Under the pieces are notes generated by a model that did no database searches, was not told the DNA's origin, and saw only the letters and a list, made by a program, of their open reading frames with translations. The translations under genes were made by a program, and so were the position numbers. From positions 1,860,001-1,924,000 of the forward strand of contig NZ_CP073015.1 in assembly GCF_018080005.1 (NCBI RefSeq): DNA of 64,000 nt, written 5' to 3'. Of this stretch, positions 1 to 10,565 are shown piece by piece. Source of the DNA: Flavobacterium sp. CS20 (lineage in GTDB: Bacteria; Bacteroidota; Bacteroidia; Flavobacteriales; Flavobacteriaceae). Numbering within the stretch: position 1 is the first letter of the stretch; every line of letters starts with the position of its first letter.

Positions 1-1070
1 ATTGGTGCTATACCTGAAAACGAAAAAATGATTCGTTCCATAGAAAGGCAACAAATTGTAAAAGAACGACTCTATATTTTTCTGCTACAAAAAAAAGAAG
101 AAGTCGCTCTATCTGCGACAATCACTGCACCTACAGCAAAAGTAGTAGATTATGCACATTCCGACTTAATCCCTATAAGTCCAAAATCTAAAATAATTTA
201 TCTAGTATAATCATTGGTCTTTCTGTTCCTATAGGCTTTCTTTACCTTAAGTTTTTATTAGACACCAGGATTTCAAATAAATCTCAAGTTGAAAATCAAC
301 TCAAACTTCCAATAATAGGCGAAATACCTCTTAACAAAAAATATAAAGAAAAAATAATAACACTTTCAGATAAGTCAGATGTGGCAGAAGCTTTCCGTAT
401 TTTAAGAACCAACATCAACTATTTATTACAAGGTCAAAAGCCTAAAAATACAGCTGCAGTAATTTTTACAACTTCAAGCACAAAAGGAGAAGGCAAAACA
501 TTTACTGCCATAAACACAGCTTCTATTTTAGCTAATAATAACAAAAAAATCTTGCTTATAGGATGTGATTTAAGAAATCCTCAACTCCATAACTATCTCA
601 AAATTGATAAAAATACCCTAGGATTAACAAACTATTTAGTCAACCCAGATTTAGATCATAAAGAGATTATTTTAAATACTGATAATAAAATAAATTTTGA
701 CACTATACTTTCTGGAGAAATACCTCCAAACCCAGCTGAATTGCTAAGCAATGGACGATTTCAAGATTTGATTCACAATGTTGAAACAGAATATGATTAT
801 ATTGTTATTGATACTGCTCCAACATTACTTGTTACCGATACTCAAACCATATCTCATATAGCTGATATTACTATATATTTAGTAAGAACAGGTTACACTG
901 AGCTTAAAATTCTTAATCATATTAAAGAATTGAAAAAGATGAAAAAACTGAAAAATTTATCATTGGTTATTAATGGTATTAGGGATGACAAAAGCTATGA
1001 CTACAATTATGGCTATGGTTATGGATATTCAGAAAATACTAATTCCAAGAAAAAATGGTATCAGTTTTAG
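1..1070 (+). CDS. Exopolysaccharide tyrosine autokinase (Wzc-like), 5'-truncated by the window and frameshifted
   Basis: This is the 3' part of a polysaccharide co-polymerase/BY-kinase, an inner-membrane protein that controls capsule or exopolysaccharide chain export. The reading frame is already open at base 1. It holds the end of the Wzz/GNVR region ([20 protein letters not shown]) and a proline-rich stretch before the second membrane helix, then stops at 208-210. Reading resumes one frame over from about 198 ([19 protein letters not shown]), which is the expected membrane helix, so a single base appears to be missing near 196-206. The kinase domain follows, with Walker A (TKGEGKT, about base 480-500), Walker A' ([10 protein letters not shown]), Walker B (YIVIDTAP) and a C-terminal tyrosine cluster ([11 protein letters not shown]) typical of autophosphorylated BY-kinases. 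The stop lies 1 nt from the convergent DUF4837 gene. Family call is firm. Whether the break is real is unknown. Confidence 0.85.
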
Positions 1071-1071
1071 A

Positions 1072-2034
1072 TTAAAACTTTAGAGACTTTGCTATAGCTT
1101 CAATCTCAAAAATATTGTTTCTTTTTTCTGCTGTTGGTTTATATACAATCCCTTCTATTACAACAAATCTATCATTTGCTTCATCTCTAATAGCATAATT
1201 GAGAAATGGACCGCCCATAAAAGCACCTTTCACAACCCAAGTGCCACGTGTTTCGTAAGCAAATTTTCCATCTATTTTGGTTTCATAGAGATAAGGCATA
1301 TAAGCTTCTTCAGTAATCATATAGGTGTCTGGTCTTGGTCCAGGAACATTGGCTTTGCCTATTGAATCTCTTATTTTAACAATATTAGAAATAACAGAAT
1401 TGTCGTTTTCAATCCTTGAAATAGGAATTTGATAAATAAAAATTTCCATACTTCCTCTATCTATCTCTTTTCTTAGCCATACAAAATCGTCATTACTTTC
1501 TTTAGCATATCTATAAGCCGTAGGAAATTTTATAGAAACACCTAAACTCTTTTGTATCTCAGTGTCTTTATCTAAAGATTTGTTTATCCGTCTCCATTTC
1601 TCCTCTATCTCAGTTTTATTTATAGAATTTAAAATTTTTTCTTGATTGTTCTTAAAAATATCTACAAGTTCATTTTTATTTTTACCCTTAATAAAGACAC
1701 CGAGTTGTGGTCTTGCAAAGCTATCTTTTACAAAAGTGATATTATTTTGCTTTGCTAATTCAAATTTCAAAAAAGTTCTATTTTTCTTTGCAAAGCCAGT
1801 AAATGCATTTGTAGGAATGTGTCTAAGCTTATACAAAGGCTCCTTTTGTGGCAATCCTTCAGCATCTTTTGCCATCACATTTCTGATTTCTTCACCAAGT
1901 TGACCATCCCATAATTGATTTTCTGAAACAATGTTGACCAAATTAAGATTACCCGATGAGTCAGCTATATAAACGCCTTTACCGTTGTCGCAAGCCATTA
2001 ATGATAAAACCATTAAAAAAAGAAGTCGTTTCAT
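1072..2034 (-). CDS. DUF4837 family lipoprotein
   Basis: The 320-residue protein begins with a short hydrophobic signal and a lipobox (LSLMAC, Cys15), so it is expected to be a lipoprotein. The rest matches the DUF4837 family, which is found almost only in Bacteroidota and has no known biochemical role. Landmarks are an early region with WDGQLGEEIRNVM, a middle region with FPTAYRYAKESNDDFVWLRKE and a C-terminal half with YETRGTWVVKGAFMGGPF. It is convergent with the kinase gene upstream in the window and divergent from the mrp operon. A promoter-like TTTG-N16-TAAATTTG lies just before it on the minus strand. Function is not inferred. Confidence 0.88.
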   Translation of the reverse strand: MKRLLFLMVLSLMACDNGKGVYIADSSGNLNLVNIVSENQLWDGQLGEEIRNVMAKDAEGLPQKEPLYKLRHIPTNAFTGFAKKNRTFLKFELAKQNNITFVKDSFARPQLGVFIKGKNKNELVDIFKNNQEKILNSINKTEIEEKWRRINKSLDKDTEIQKSLGVSIKFPTAYRYAKESNDDFVWLRKEIDRGSMEIFIYQIPISRIENDNSVISNIVKIRDSIGKANVPGPRPDTYMITEEAYMPYLYETKIDGKFAYETRGTWVVKGAFMGGPFLNYAIRDEANDRFVVIEGIVYKPTAEKRNNIFEIEAIAKSLKF

Positions 2035-2050
2035 GATTGTTATTTTTTAA

Positions 2051-2078
2051 CAAATTTATAATCTAAAATCGTTCCAAA
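2051..2078 (-). promoter_or_regulatory. Putative Bacteroidota promoter for the DUF4837 gene
   Basis: On the minus strand TTTG (2078-2075) is followed after 16 nt by TAAATTTG (2058-2051), about 17 nt before the ATG at 2034. This matches the Bacteroidota sigma consensus TTTG/TAnnTTTG, with a spacer slightly shorter than usual. Confidence 0.5.
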
Positions 2079-2183
2079 GCTTATCAAAACTAATATATTT
2101 TTGAATGTTTTTAAAAAAGAGTATTTGTTTAAGTCTTATTTTCTTTTAAAAATACTTATATATTTGTAATCAAAGATTACCTT

Positions 2184-4489
2184 ATGCTTTTAATAGTCTG
2201 TCTTGGCTTTTTGCTATCAATAGCAATGATTTTTATAAATAAATTTATAAAAGGTCGATGGGCTTGGCTTACAACACTTATTCCGCTATCGACATTCATT
2301 TATTTTAGTCGATTTATAGATGATATCTCTGAGGGTCAAGTCATAAAAATATCATACAACTGGATTCCAGCTTTCAAGGTTGATTTGAGTTTTATGCTTG
2401 ATGGCTTATCATTACTATTTGTATTGATGATTTCTGGCATAGGGACTTTGGTGTTTTGGTACACGTCATCGTATTTAAAAGGTCATCAGTATTTAGACCG
2501 ATTTTATGCCTATCTCGGTATTTTTATGTCTGCAATGTTGGGATTGGTGCTTTCTGACAATCTAATTACTATGTTTATTTTTTGGGAATTAACCAGCATT
2601 AGCTCGTTTTTTCTCATTGGTTTTAGCAACGAAAGCAAAAGTTGTAGAAAATCTGCTTTATTAGCCTTAGGCATCACTGGTGTTGGTGGTTTATTTTTGT
2701 TGGCAGTTGCTGTTATTTTGGGTCAAGTTACCTCAACTTATACCATTTCAGAAATGCTCTCTATGAGTAATGAAATTGCCATGAGTAGCGACTATGCATT
2801 CATTGTGATTTTAATTTTTCTTGCGACTTTTACTAAATCGGCTCAGTTTCCTTTTCATTTTTGGTTACCAGGAGCCATGCAAGCACCTACGCCAGTTTCT
2901 ACCTATCTTCACTCGGCAACAATGGTAAAAGCTGGTATTTATCTTATATTAAGGTTCAGCCCTATTTTAGGAGAAACTTCTCTGTGGAATACAACATTGA
3001 TTACTGTTGGTGCTATAACTATGTTATATTCCGCTATACAAATGTTGTTTAGAACAGATTTAAAAGCCATATTAGCCTATTCAACCATTTGTGCTTTAGG
3101 AATTCTGACCTTTTTGACAGGTTTAGGAAGTTACGAAGCTTTAGTTGCCGCTATGGTATTTATTGTGGTTCACGCTTTGTATAAAGCTTCTTTGTTTTTA
3201 ATTACAGGAATAATAGACCACGAAACTGGCACAAGAGATATCACAAAACTTTCGGGCTTAAAACACGGCTTAATGCCAATTGCCGTTGCTGGATTTATTG
3301 CCGCTTTGATCAGTGGAGGCGTAATTCCTACGCTTGGATTTGTAGGAAAAGATTTGATTTATGAATCTACTTTACATTTTAAAAACAATGCTTGGTTGCT
3401 TACTATCATTGCTATTGTGACAAACATATTGCTATTTTACGGTGGATTTTTAGTTGGGGTCAAACCCTTTTTAGGGCAAAAACCAAACACGCTTCCACAT
3501 CTTCACATGCCAAGTATTCGCTTATGGCTACCGCCAATGCTTATGGTTGTTCTCGGCTTGATTTTTGGCTTTGCTCCGTTTTTACTTGGCGACAGTTTGA
3601 TTATGCCTGGAGCTGAAATTTTAAGTCGTGGCGAAAGTGGTTTGCATCTTAAATTATGGCACGGGTTTAACACAATATTTTGGCTATCAACACTAACTAT
3701 TGCATTGGGTTTTATACTTTTCTTGATATTAAAACCTTCGTATAAACTCAAGGCTTTATCTGAAAAATTTGAGTTCTTATCGCCAAAATCAATATCTGAT
3801 TATGTGGTTACTATTTTTAAAATCATTTCAAAATATTGGACGATGTTGTTTCAAAATGGATATTTAAGACATTATGTGGCAACTTATGTAACTTTTATAA
3901 TTGTATTGGTCGGGTTTCTTTTACTGAAAGACCCTGTTTTAAGAATAGACTATAACTCGCTTGCTGATTTAACGGTTTATGAAATTGTTATCATCATAAT
4001 CATGTTGTTATCAACTCTATTCATAGTCTTTACACCATCAAGATTAGCCGCTGTTCTGCTATGGGAATTACGGGGTTTTCTTTTTGTCTGCTCTACTTGT
4101 TTTACAGTGCACCAGATTTGGCGATGACACAATTTTCAGTAGATACCTTAACAGTTATTTTATTTGTTTTGGTGTTGTATAAACTTCCTAAGTATCTTAA
4201 ATTTTCAAAAAATTATTTGCGTGTTGAGCATGGTATCTTATCCGCCATTTTTGGAGGGATGATTACGTTTTTGATTTTAAAAGTAATCAGTGAGCCTAAA
4301 AATTCAGAAATCAGTAATTTTTATGCTGAGAATTCTTATGTTTTAGCTAAAGGAAAAAACGTTGTAAATGTTATATTAGTTGATTTTAGAGGCAGTGATA
4401 CTTTGATAGAAATCACCGTTCTAATTGTAGCGGCTATTGGTGTTTTTGGATTAACAAAATTAAGATTAAAAAGTCGTGACAAAAAATAG
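2184..4489 (+). CDS. mrpA: Na+/H+ antiporter subunit A (MrpA/MnhA), frameshifted near 4060
   Basis: This is the large proton-channel subunit of the Mrp cation/proton antiporter, homologous to complex I NuoL. The first frame (2184-4127) gives a polytopic NuoL-like core with motifs such as FIFWELTSISSFFLIG and FPFHFWLPGAMQAPTPVSTY plus the lysine-containing helices. It then runs into out-of-frame residues. The second frame (from about 4061) supplies the MrpA-specific C-terminal part, including YSAPDLAMTQFSVDTLTVIL and NVVNVILVDFRGSDTLIEIT, the DUF4040/MrpB-like domain. Joining the frames needs one inserted base near 4060 and gives about 768 residues, normal for MrpA. A TATATTTG promoter -7 element lies at 2159-2166. 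It heads the mrpABCDEFG operon. As written, the protein would lack its C-terminal domain. Confidence 0.9.
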
Positions 4490-4495
4490 AATAAT

Positions 4496-4909
4496 ATGAA
4501 AACACTTATACTTAAAACAGCTTCAGATATACTTTTACCCGTATTATTATTGTTTTCGGTTTTCATTTTACTTCGCGGGCATTATTTACCTGGTGGTGGT
4601 TTTGTTGGTGGTTTAATTGTCGCCATTGCGTTTGTTTTAGATGCTTTTGCAAATGGACTTAAAAACACGCGTAAAATAATAAGAATCCACCCAGGATTTC
4701 TGATGCCTTTAGGCTTATTGATTTCCTTTTTAAGTGCGACTTCGCCAGTTATTTTTCAGGATTTACCTATAATGACTGGTCTTTGGGCTTCTGGACATAT
4801 TCCTGTCATCGGTAAAATAGGCTCTGCTCTATTTTTTGACACAGGCGTATATTTTGTTGTTGTAGGTGTCTCGCTTACGATTATATTCACCATATCTGAA
4901 AATGCTTAA
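4496..4909 (+). CDS. mrpB: Na+/H+ antiporter subunit B (MrpB/MnhB)
   Basis: The 137-residue, four-helix membrane protein carries the MnhB signature RGHYLPGGGFVGGLIVAIAF near its start and LFFDTGVYFVVVGVSL near its end. It is a small structural subunit of the Mrp antiporter in the cytoplasmic membrane. It starts 7 nt after the mrpA stop and ends 4 nt before mrpC, in the canonical order. Length is normal for the family. No interruption is seen. Confidence 0.93.
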   Translation: MKTLILKTASDILLPVLLLFSVFILLRGHYLPGGGFVGGLIVAIAFVLDAFANGLKNTRKIIRIHPGFLMPLGLLISFLSATSPVIFQDLPIMTGLWASGHIPVIGKIGSALFFDTGVYFVVVGVSLTIIFTISENA

Positions 4910-4912
4910 CCT

Positions 4913-5266
4913 ATGGAAATACTATTAGCCATAATGACTGGAGTGCTTTACGCCGCTGGCACTTATATGATTTTGAGACGAAGTATTGTCAAACTCATCA
5001 TTGGTGTCATACTTTTTGGCAATGGCGTAAATTTATTGATATTTCTTTTGGGTAGAATTACCAAAGGGAAACCACCTATAATTGCACCAGAATTAAAACA
5101 TTTTGCCGATTTATATGCAGACCCTATTCCACAAGCTTTAATATTAACTTCAATTGTGATCAGTTTTGGCTTACAGGCTTTTGCGATTATTTTGGTTAAA
5201 CGAGCCTATAAAGTTTTAAAAACCGATGACCTTGACATGCTAAACACCTTAGACGAAGATTCATGA
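4913..5266 (+). CDS. mrpC: Na+/H+ antiporter subunit C (MrpC/MnhC)
   Basis: The 117-residue protein is a NuoK-like subunit with three membrane helices. Recognisable parts are [20 protein letters not shown], the GVNLLIF segment and the [20 protein letters not shown] segment that is nearly invariant in MrpC. It overlaps the mrpD start by 4 nt (ATGA type), which suggests coupled translation. Together with MrpA and MrpD it forms the ion-translocating part of the complex. Confidence 0.94.
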   Translation: MEILLAIMTGVLYAAGTYMILRRSIVKLIIGVILFGNGVNLLIFLLGRITKGKPPIIAPELKHFADLYADPIPQALILTSIVISFGLQAFAIILVKRAYKVLKTDDLDMLNTLDEDS

Positions 5267-6771
5267 GCGAAAACATCATAACATATCCACTATTAGTTCA
5301 TTTGTTTTTTAGCATCGTGCTGATGTTTTTTTGGAGCAAAGTGAAAGTTCAAAAAATAGTAACTATCATTGGAAATTTTATAGCTTTTGGTGTGGCTATA
5401 GCAGTATTTGTTTTTACATGGCAAAACGGCACTCACGTGGTTAATGCTGGAAATTGGGATGCCCCTTATGGTATCGTTTTTGTTGGCGATATGCTGTCTG
5501 CAACATTAATTTTGCTTACAGCTATTGCAGGTTTAACGGTTTCTATTTTTTCAACAGTTTCTATCATCAATGCCAGATTGAGATTTGGTTTTTTCAGTGT
5601 TTATCACTTTTTGCTTCTCGGTTTAAATGGTGCATTTTTAACAGGTGATCTGTTTAACCTTTATGTGTGGTTTGAAATTATCATTATCAGCTCATTTGTT
5701 TTAATCAGTATTGGTGGCGAAAAAAATCAATTAGAAGGTGCCGTAAAATATTTTACACTCAACTTTTTTGGGTCGCTTATCTTTTTAACAGGTCTAGGCG
5801 TGATATATGGACTTGTAGGCACTTTAAATATGGCCGATATTGCTGTAAAAATACAAAGCGTAAATAATCAAATTATAGTAGATGTCTGTGCTATTTTATT
5901 TTTAACAGCTTTTGCTATAAAATCTGCAGTTTTCCCGCTTAACTTTTGGTTGCCAGCATCTTATCATACGCCACCATCTGCTGTGTCTGCTATTTTTGCT
6001 GGACTTTTGACTAAAGTTGGGGTTTATGCTTTGATACGGATGATGACGTTGATTTTTCCACACGATCCTTTTTTGATGAACCTTTTGATGGTACTTGCTG
6101 TATTGACCATTTTAAGTGGTGCATTTGGTGCTATTATCCAAAATAATATCAGAAAAGTGTTTTCATTTCTTATCATTTGCCATATCGGTTTTATGATTGG
6201 TGGATTAGGCATTTTTAATGTCATGGCTTTAACGGGTGTAATTTTTTATCTCATTCACGACATTATAGTAAAAACCAATTTATTTATGATAGGTGGACTA
6301 ATATATCGTCTTAAAGCTACCACAAATATGAAAAAGATTGGCGGTTTGTATAAAAGTTACCCCAAACTAAGTTTATTGATGATTATCGTGTTGTTTTCTT
6401 TAGTTGGAGTTCCACCATTATCTGGGTTTTGGCTAAAAATTTCTTTGTTTTTAAGTAGCTACAACACTGGAAATTATTGGTATTTGGGAGCATTAATTTT
6501 AGGAAGCCTTATCACCCTTTTGGTTGTAGCAAAAATTTGGGCTGAAGCCTTTTGGAAAAATCAACCCGAGTTTAAAGCCAGTAAACGATTTATCTTTTTT
6601 GATAAATTGTATCCTATACAGAAATGGCAATTTGTAATGCCTATTGTTATTTTAGCTATATTTTCTTTGTATATTGGCTTTGGTGCAGAACATATACAGG
6701 CTTTATCTGAAAGAATAGCAGAAGATTTATATAACTCACAAAATTATATCGATGCGGTTTTAAAACCTTAA
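5263..6771 (+). CDS. mrpD: Na+/H+ antiporter subunit D (MrpD/MnhD)
   Basis: The 502-residue polytopic protein belongs to the NuoM/N-like proton-conducting subunits. Landmarks are [40 protein letters not shown] with its channel residues, and [12 protein letters not shown] near the C-terminal third. About 14 membrane helices are visible as hydrophobic stretches. Length is normal for MrpD. The start overlaps the mrpC stop by 4 nt and mrpE follows 3 nt after the stop, so these genes are surely co-transcribed. Confidence 0.94.
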   Translation: MSENIITYPLLVHLFFSIVLMFFWSKVKVQKIVTIIGNFIAFGVAIAVFVFTWQNGTHVVNAGNWDAPYGIVFVGDMLSATLILLTAIAGLTVSIFSTVSIINARLRFGFFSVYHFLLLGLNGAFLTGDLFNLYVWFEIIIISSFVLISIGGEKNQLEGAVKYFTLNFFGSLIFLTGLGVIYGLVGTLNMADIAVKIQSVNNQIIVDVCAILFLTAFAIKSAVFPLNFWLPASYHTPPSAVSAIFAGLLTKVGVYALIRMMTLIFPHDPFLMNLLMVLAVLTILSGAFGAIIQNNIRKVFSFLIICHIGFMIGGLGIFNVMALTGVIFYLIHDIIVKTNLFMIGGLIYRLKATTNMKKIGGLYKSYPKLSLLMIIVLFSLVGVPPLSGFWLKISLFLSSYNTGNYWYLGALILGSLITLLVVAKIWAEAFWKNQPEFKASKRFIFFDKLYPIQKWQFVMPIVILAIFSLYIGFGAEHIQALSERIAEDLYNSQNYIDAVLKP

Positions 6772-6774
6772 GTT

Positions 6775-7251
6775 ATGAGATCACAATTTTTATCCAACAT
6801 ATTATTGATGCTGATTTGGGTCTTTTTGACTGGAACTTATAACACCTATAATTTTTCGTTTGGATTTGTTATTGGGTTTTTGATAATTTGGTTAATCGGC
6901 TCAAGTGTAGGCGAAACTAAATATGTCAAAATATTGCCTCGCATTATAGCATTTTTCTTTTATTTTGTTTATGAATTGGTTTTGGCTAACCTTGAAGTGG
7001 CTTACGAAGTGATGACACCACATCTTTACGTAACCCCAGGAATTATCAAAATCCCCTTAGATGTTGAAACCAATCTTGAGATTTCATTCTTGGCTAACCT
7101 TATCACACTGACACCAGGAACTTTGAGCTTAGATGTCTCTGATGACAGAAAAGTTTTATACGTACATTCTATGTATGTTAAGGATAAAGATGAATTTATA
7201 CATCATATCAAAAATGGATTTGAAAGACGAATTTTATTAATAACGCGATGA
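6775..7251 (+). CDS. mrpE: Na+/H+ antiporter subunit E (MrpE/MnhE)
   Basis: The 158-residue protein has two N-terminal membrane helices and a short cytoplasmic domain. It shows the MrpE landmarks FFFYFVYELVLANLEVAYEV and NLITLTPGTLSLDVSDDRKV. MrpE supports assembly of the antiporter rather than forming the ion path. It overlaps the mrpF start by 4 nt. Length fits the family. Confidence 0.93.
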   Translation: MRSQFLSNILLMLIWVFLTGTYNTYNFSFGFVIGFLIIWLIGSSVGETKYVKILPRIIAFFFYFVYELVLANLEVAYEVMTPHLYVTPGIIKIPLDVETNLEISFLANLITLTPGTLSLDVSDDRKVLYVHSMYVKDKDEFIHHIKNGFERRILLITR

Positions 7252-7523
7252 GTTTAAACGATTTTTTATATTATATTATTTTACCAATACTATCAGTGTC
7301 CATAGTGCTGGTTTTTATTCGTTTCCTCAAAGGACCAAGTATTGTCGATAGGATTATAGCTTTAGACCTTACCGTAACAATTGGTATTGGAATCATTTCT
7401 GTTTACAGCATCATCAACAATCAACCTAATTTTTTAGACATTGCCTTAATTTTAGCTTTAATTTCCTTTTTGAGTACAGTGGCTTTTACATATTATTTAG
7501 AAAAAAGAGACAAAAATGAGTGA
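7248..7523 (+). CDS. mrpF: Na+/H+ antiporter subunit F (MrpF/MnhF)
   Basis: The 91-residue protein has three membrane helices and the conserved FIRFLKGPSIVDRIIALDLT and DIALILALISFLSTVAFTYY segments of MrpF. It overlaps mrpE by 4 nt and mrpG by 8 nt. It is a small accessory subunit of the Mrp antiporter. No defects are seen. Confidence 0.93.
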   Translation: MSLNDFLYYIILPILSVSIVLVFIRFLKGPSIVDRIIALDLTVTIGIGIISVYSIINNQPNFLDIALILALISFLSTVAFTYYLEKRDKNE

Positions 7524-7909
7524 GTGGTTAATTATTATTTTTTCAAGTTTAGGAACACTTTTTGCCCTTCTTGCAGCAATAGGGCTCATCAGAATGCCTG
7601 ATACGTTTTTAAGAATATCGGTAAACACCAAAGCGGCAACTCTTGGCGTGGGATTGCTCATTGGTGCAGCTGACTATTTTTTTTAATGATATAGCTATAT
7701 CTACACGTGTTTTAGCTATTATAATTTTTATCTTTTTGACTGCACCCATTGGTGGTCATTTGCTTGGCAGAACTGGATATTTTACTGGAAACAAACTTTG
7801 CGATCAAACACATATTGACGATTTGAAAGATCAATACAATAAAAAAACCCACAAATTGAGTAGTGAAGATCAAAAATTGTCTGAAGAAAAAGACACACCA
7901 CATAAATAA
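7516..7909 (+). CDS. mrpG: Na+/H+ antiporter subunit G (MrpG/MnhG), frameshifted in a T8 run
   Basis: The ATG at 7516 lies inside the end of mrpF and opens MSEWLIIIFSSLGTLFALLA, followed by the MrpG signature IRMPDTFLRISVNTKAATLG. The frame stops within a run of eight T at 7677-7684. Removing one T restores the expected continuation FFNDIAISTRVLAIIIFIFL and TAPIGGHLLGRTGYF. The C-terminal tail after the third helix is long, charged and lysine-rich. Joined, the protein is about 130 residues, normal to slightly long for MrpG. The extra T is either a homopolymer sequencing error or a real +1 mutation. It is the last gene of the operon, and DUF5686 follows after 6 nt. Confidence 0.87.
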
Positions 7910-7915
7910 ACCTTA

Positions 7916-10357
7916 ATGAAACAATCATTTATAACATTCATGTTTGTTTTATTTTCAGCCCCCAACCTACAAGGTCAATATCAAATTAATGGAAAAGTTG
8001 TAGATGCTGAAACCAAAGAGAGTTTAGCATTTGCCAACCTTACTTTCAATAATAGCAAGACGCGTGGCGTTATTACAGATATTGATGGTAAGTTTTTTTA
8101 TAAAAGTGACAAACCGATAAAAAGCATTGAAATATCCTATTTAGGTTATGAAACTTTAAAACTAAAACCTGATGCCTTTCAAGATATAGTCATTGCCTTA
8201 AAACCTACTTTAGAAAATTTAGATGAAGTGGTTATTACAAATACAGAAAACCCAGCCTTACGCATTATAAGGCAAGTTATGACCAACAAGGAACTTAATA
8301 ACCCCTTAAAAAAAGGTGGCTTCAGTTATACCTCTTACAACAAGAGCATAGTTGATGTAGAAGGAAGACAAAAAAAATCAGACTCATTAAGGCAAGTCTT
8401 TTTAAACCAAATTAAAAAAGGCGAATTAGATCCCGAAAATGACACATTAAACGGATTTGAAAAAACATTGATTAGAGAAGGTAATTTTAATATTATGCTG
8501 TTTGAATCTGTAACAAAACGTAAATTTCTACCACCAGATTTAAGTGAAGAAACCGTAGTTGCTACAAGAGTTTCTGGTTTCAAAAACCCTTATTTTACTG
8601 TGTTAGCCACAGAATTGCAACCCTTTGGCTTTTACCAAGACAACATCAATCTAATGGATTTACATTTCTTAAATCCTATTGCTAAAGGAAGTTTAAAACA
8701 CTATGATTATACATTAAAAGATAAAATATTGAGAGATAATGACACCATTTTTAATATTTCATTTCAACCAAAACCTGGTGCAAACATAGATGGTTTGAAA
8801 GGTTTTATGTATATCAATTCCGACGGTTATGCCATTCAAAATGTTGTTACAGAACCTTATGATAAGCTGATTACTCATTTAAAAATTCAACAAAAATATA
8901 AACATGTAGAAGATAAAACTTGGTTTCCTGAGCAACTTAACTTTGAATTTACAACCCAACAAGGTGTTTTTATTAATAGCAAAACTTATATAAAAGATAT
9001 TAAATTTTTAGATAGTTTAAGCCCAAAAGACTTCGATGAAGTTCAATTAAAATATGAGGAAAATGCTCCAAGTCGAAATGAAGAATTTTGGAATCAATAT
9101 AGAATTGATAGCCTAAGCCAAATTGATAAAACCACTTACAAAGTTATTGATAGCATTGGAGAACGCTTAAAATCAGATAAAATATTAGATGTTGCCACGG
9201 CTTTGGTAGATGGCTATATTCCTTGGGGAAAATTTAATATTCCCTATAATAGATTTTTTGGTTATAACCGATATGAAGGCTTTAGACTTGGTGCAGGCTT
9301 AGAAACCAATAAAAAACTCTTTAAAAACTTTATACTTGGTGGTTATACCGCCTATGGATTTAAAGATAATGAATGGAAATTTGGTGGAAAAGCACGCTAT
9401 AATATTGACAAATCAAAAGATATGTTTTTGCAATTCAATTACAACAATGATTTAAGAGAAATTGGTAGGTCAACTCTTAACAATCAAAATTTCTCTAGTG
9501 CTGAAGATTTAAGAGACATTATAGCTTTTACTATGGATATGGTAGAACATTATCAACTTGAATTTGGCAGGAGAGATTTTAAATATTTAACCTGGCATAT
9601 AGCTTTAAGAAATGAATGGATAAGACCAAAATACGATTATACATTTGTAAACAATTCAAACAACATCACCAACTTTAGAAATTCAGAAGCCATTCTCAAT
9701 TTAAGGTATGCATTTCGTGAACGACTTGTAGAAACGCCTCAAAAACGCATAAGTCTAGGCACAAATTATCCTGTTGTCAACATGAGATACACAAATGGCT
9801 TTGATTCATTTTTAAACGGTGATTTTAATTATCAAAAAATAGAAGTAAGCCTTTCTCAAAGTTTTTTTATACGAAACTTAGGTCAAACTCACTACCACAT
9901 TCAAGCAGGTTACATAGATAGCAATATTCCCTTAGGGCTTTTGTTTACAAATGAAGGGAGTAATGACAACGACATCCCAATTGTGATGCCTGATACCTTT
10001 CAAACTATGCTACCTTATGAGTTTCTTTCTGACCGTTATGTGAATTTATTTCTGACTCACGATTTAGGAAGTTTACTGTTTAAAACCAAAACATTTAACC
10101 CTGGCTTGGTTATTCATCACAATATGAGCTGGGGCAATATAGATAATCCACAATCTCATATTTGGAATTTTAAAACTAAAGATAAAATTTTTATAGAATC
10201 TGGTTTAGAAGTTACCAAATTGATAAAACTTAACTATTTTGATACTTTTTATCTCGGAATAGGTGCTGGCGGTTTTTATCGCTATGGGCATTATAGTTTT
10301 GACAAAGCAAGTGATAACTTTGTATTTAAAATGAACATAACTTTCACATTAAACTAA
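7916..10357 (+). CDS. DUF5686 / carboxypeptidase-regulatory-like outer-membrane protein
   Basis: The 813-residue protein starts with a signal peptide ending near APNLQGQ. A carboxypeptidase D regulatory-like beta-sandwich follows (residues about 20-105, with YQINGKVVDAETKESLAFAN and ISYLGYETLKL). The rest is the DUF5686 region, rich in alternating aromatic/polar strands and ending in a hydrophobic residue after MNITFTLN, as expected of a TonB-receptor-like outer-membrane barrel. The family is widespread in Bacteroidota and has no assigned substrate. It lies 6 nt after mrpG and may be co-transcribed with the mrp operon, although a functional link is not obvious. Confidence 0.85.
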   Translation: MKQSFITFMFVLFSAPNLQGQYQINGKVVDAETKESLAFANLTFNNSKTRGVITDIDGKFFYKSDKPIKSIEISYLGYETLKLKPDAFQDIVIALKPTLENLDEVVITNTENPALRIIRQVMTNKELNNPLKKGGFSYTSYNKSIVDVEGRQKKSDSLRQVFLNQIKKGELDPENDTLNGFEKTLIREGNFNIMLFESVTKRKFLPPDLSEETVVATRVSGFKNPYFTVLATELQPFGFYQDNINLMDLHFLNPIAKGSLKHYDYTLKDKILRDNDTIFNISFQPKPGANIDGLKGFMYINSDGYAIQNVVTEPYDKLITHLKIQQKYKHVEDKTWFPEQLNFEFTTQQGVFINSKTYIKDIKFLDSLSPKDFDEVQLKYEENAPSRNEEFWNQYRIDSLSQIDKTTYKVIDSIGERLKSDKILDVATALVDGYIPWGKFNIPYNRFFGYNRYEGFRLGAGLETNKKLFKNFILGGYTAYGFKDNEWKFGGKARYNIDKSKDMFLQFNYNNDLREIGRSTLNNQNFSSAEDLRDIIAFTMDMVEHYQLEFGRRDFKYLTWHIALRNEWIRPKYDYTFVNNSNNITNFRNSEAILNLRYAFRERLVETPQKRISLGTNYPVVNMRYTNGFDSFLNGDFNYQKIEVSLSQSFFIRNLGQTHYHIQAGYIDSNIPLGLLFTNEGSNDNDIPIVMPDTFQTMLPYEFLSDRYVNLFLTHDLGSLLFKTKTFNPGLVIHHNMSWGNIDNPQSHIWNFKTKDKIFIESGLEVTKLIKLNYFDTFYLGIGAGGFYRYGHYSFDKASDNFVFKMNITFTLN

Positions 10358-10565
10358 ATATTGAAACAGTATTATGCTCTACTATTATACAGAATGTTAT
10401 TTTAAAAAACATTTATGCAACATTTTAAATAATATTCGGTATTACTCTCAACAGTTCTAAAAAAGTAAAGAACAGATTAGAATTTGTTTGTATAGTTTCA
10501 ATATAAAAGCAGAAATCACTACTAATTTTATTAGTTCTTTAAATAAACCTTATTAAATCTATAAA

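Noticed and set aside
1646..1903. 85-codon plus-strand frame within DUF4837
   Set aside because: Shadow of a clear lipoprotein gene on the other strand.
4061..4489. Separate MrpB-like gene
   Set aside because: It is the MrpA C-terminal domain, and a complete mrpB follows at 4496.
7643..7909. Separate small membrane protein after mrpF
   Set aside because: The sequence from FFNDIAISTRV onwards is the second half of MrpG, so it is one gene with a frameshift, not a new gene.
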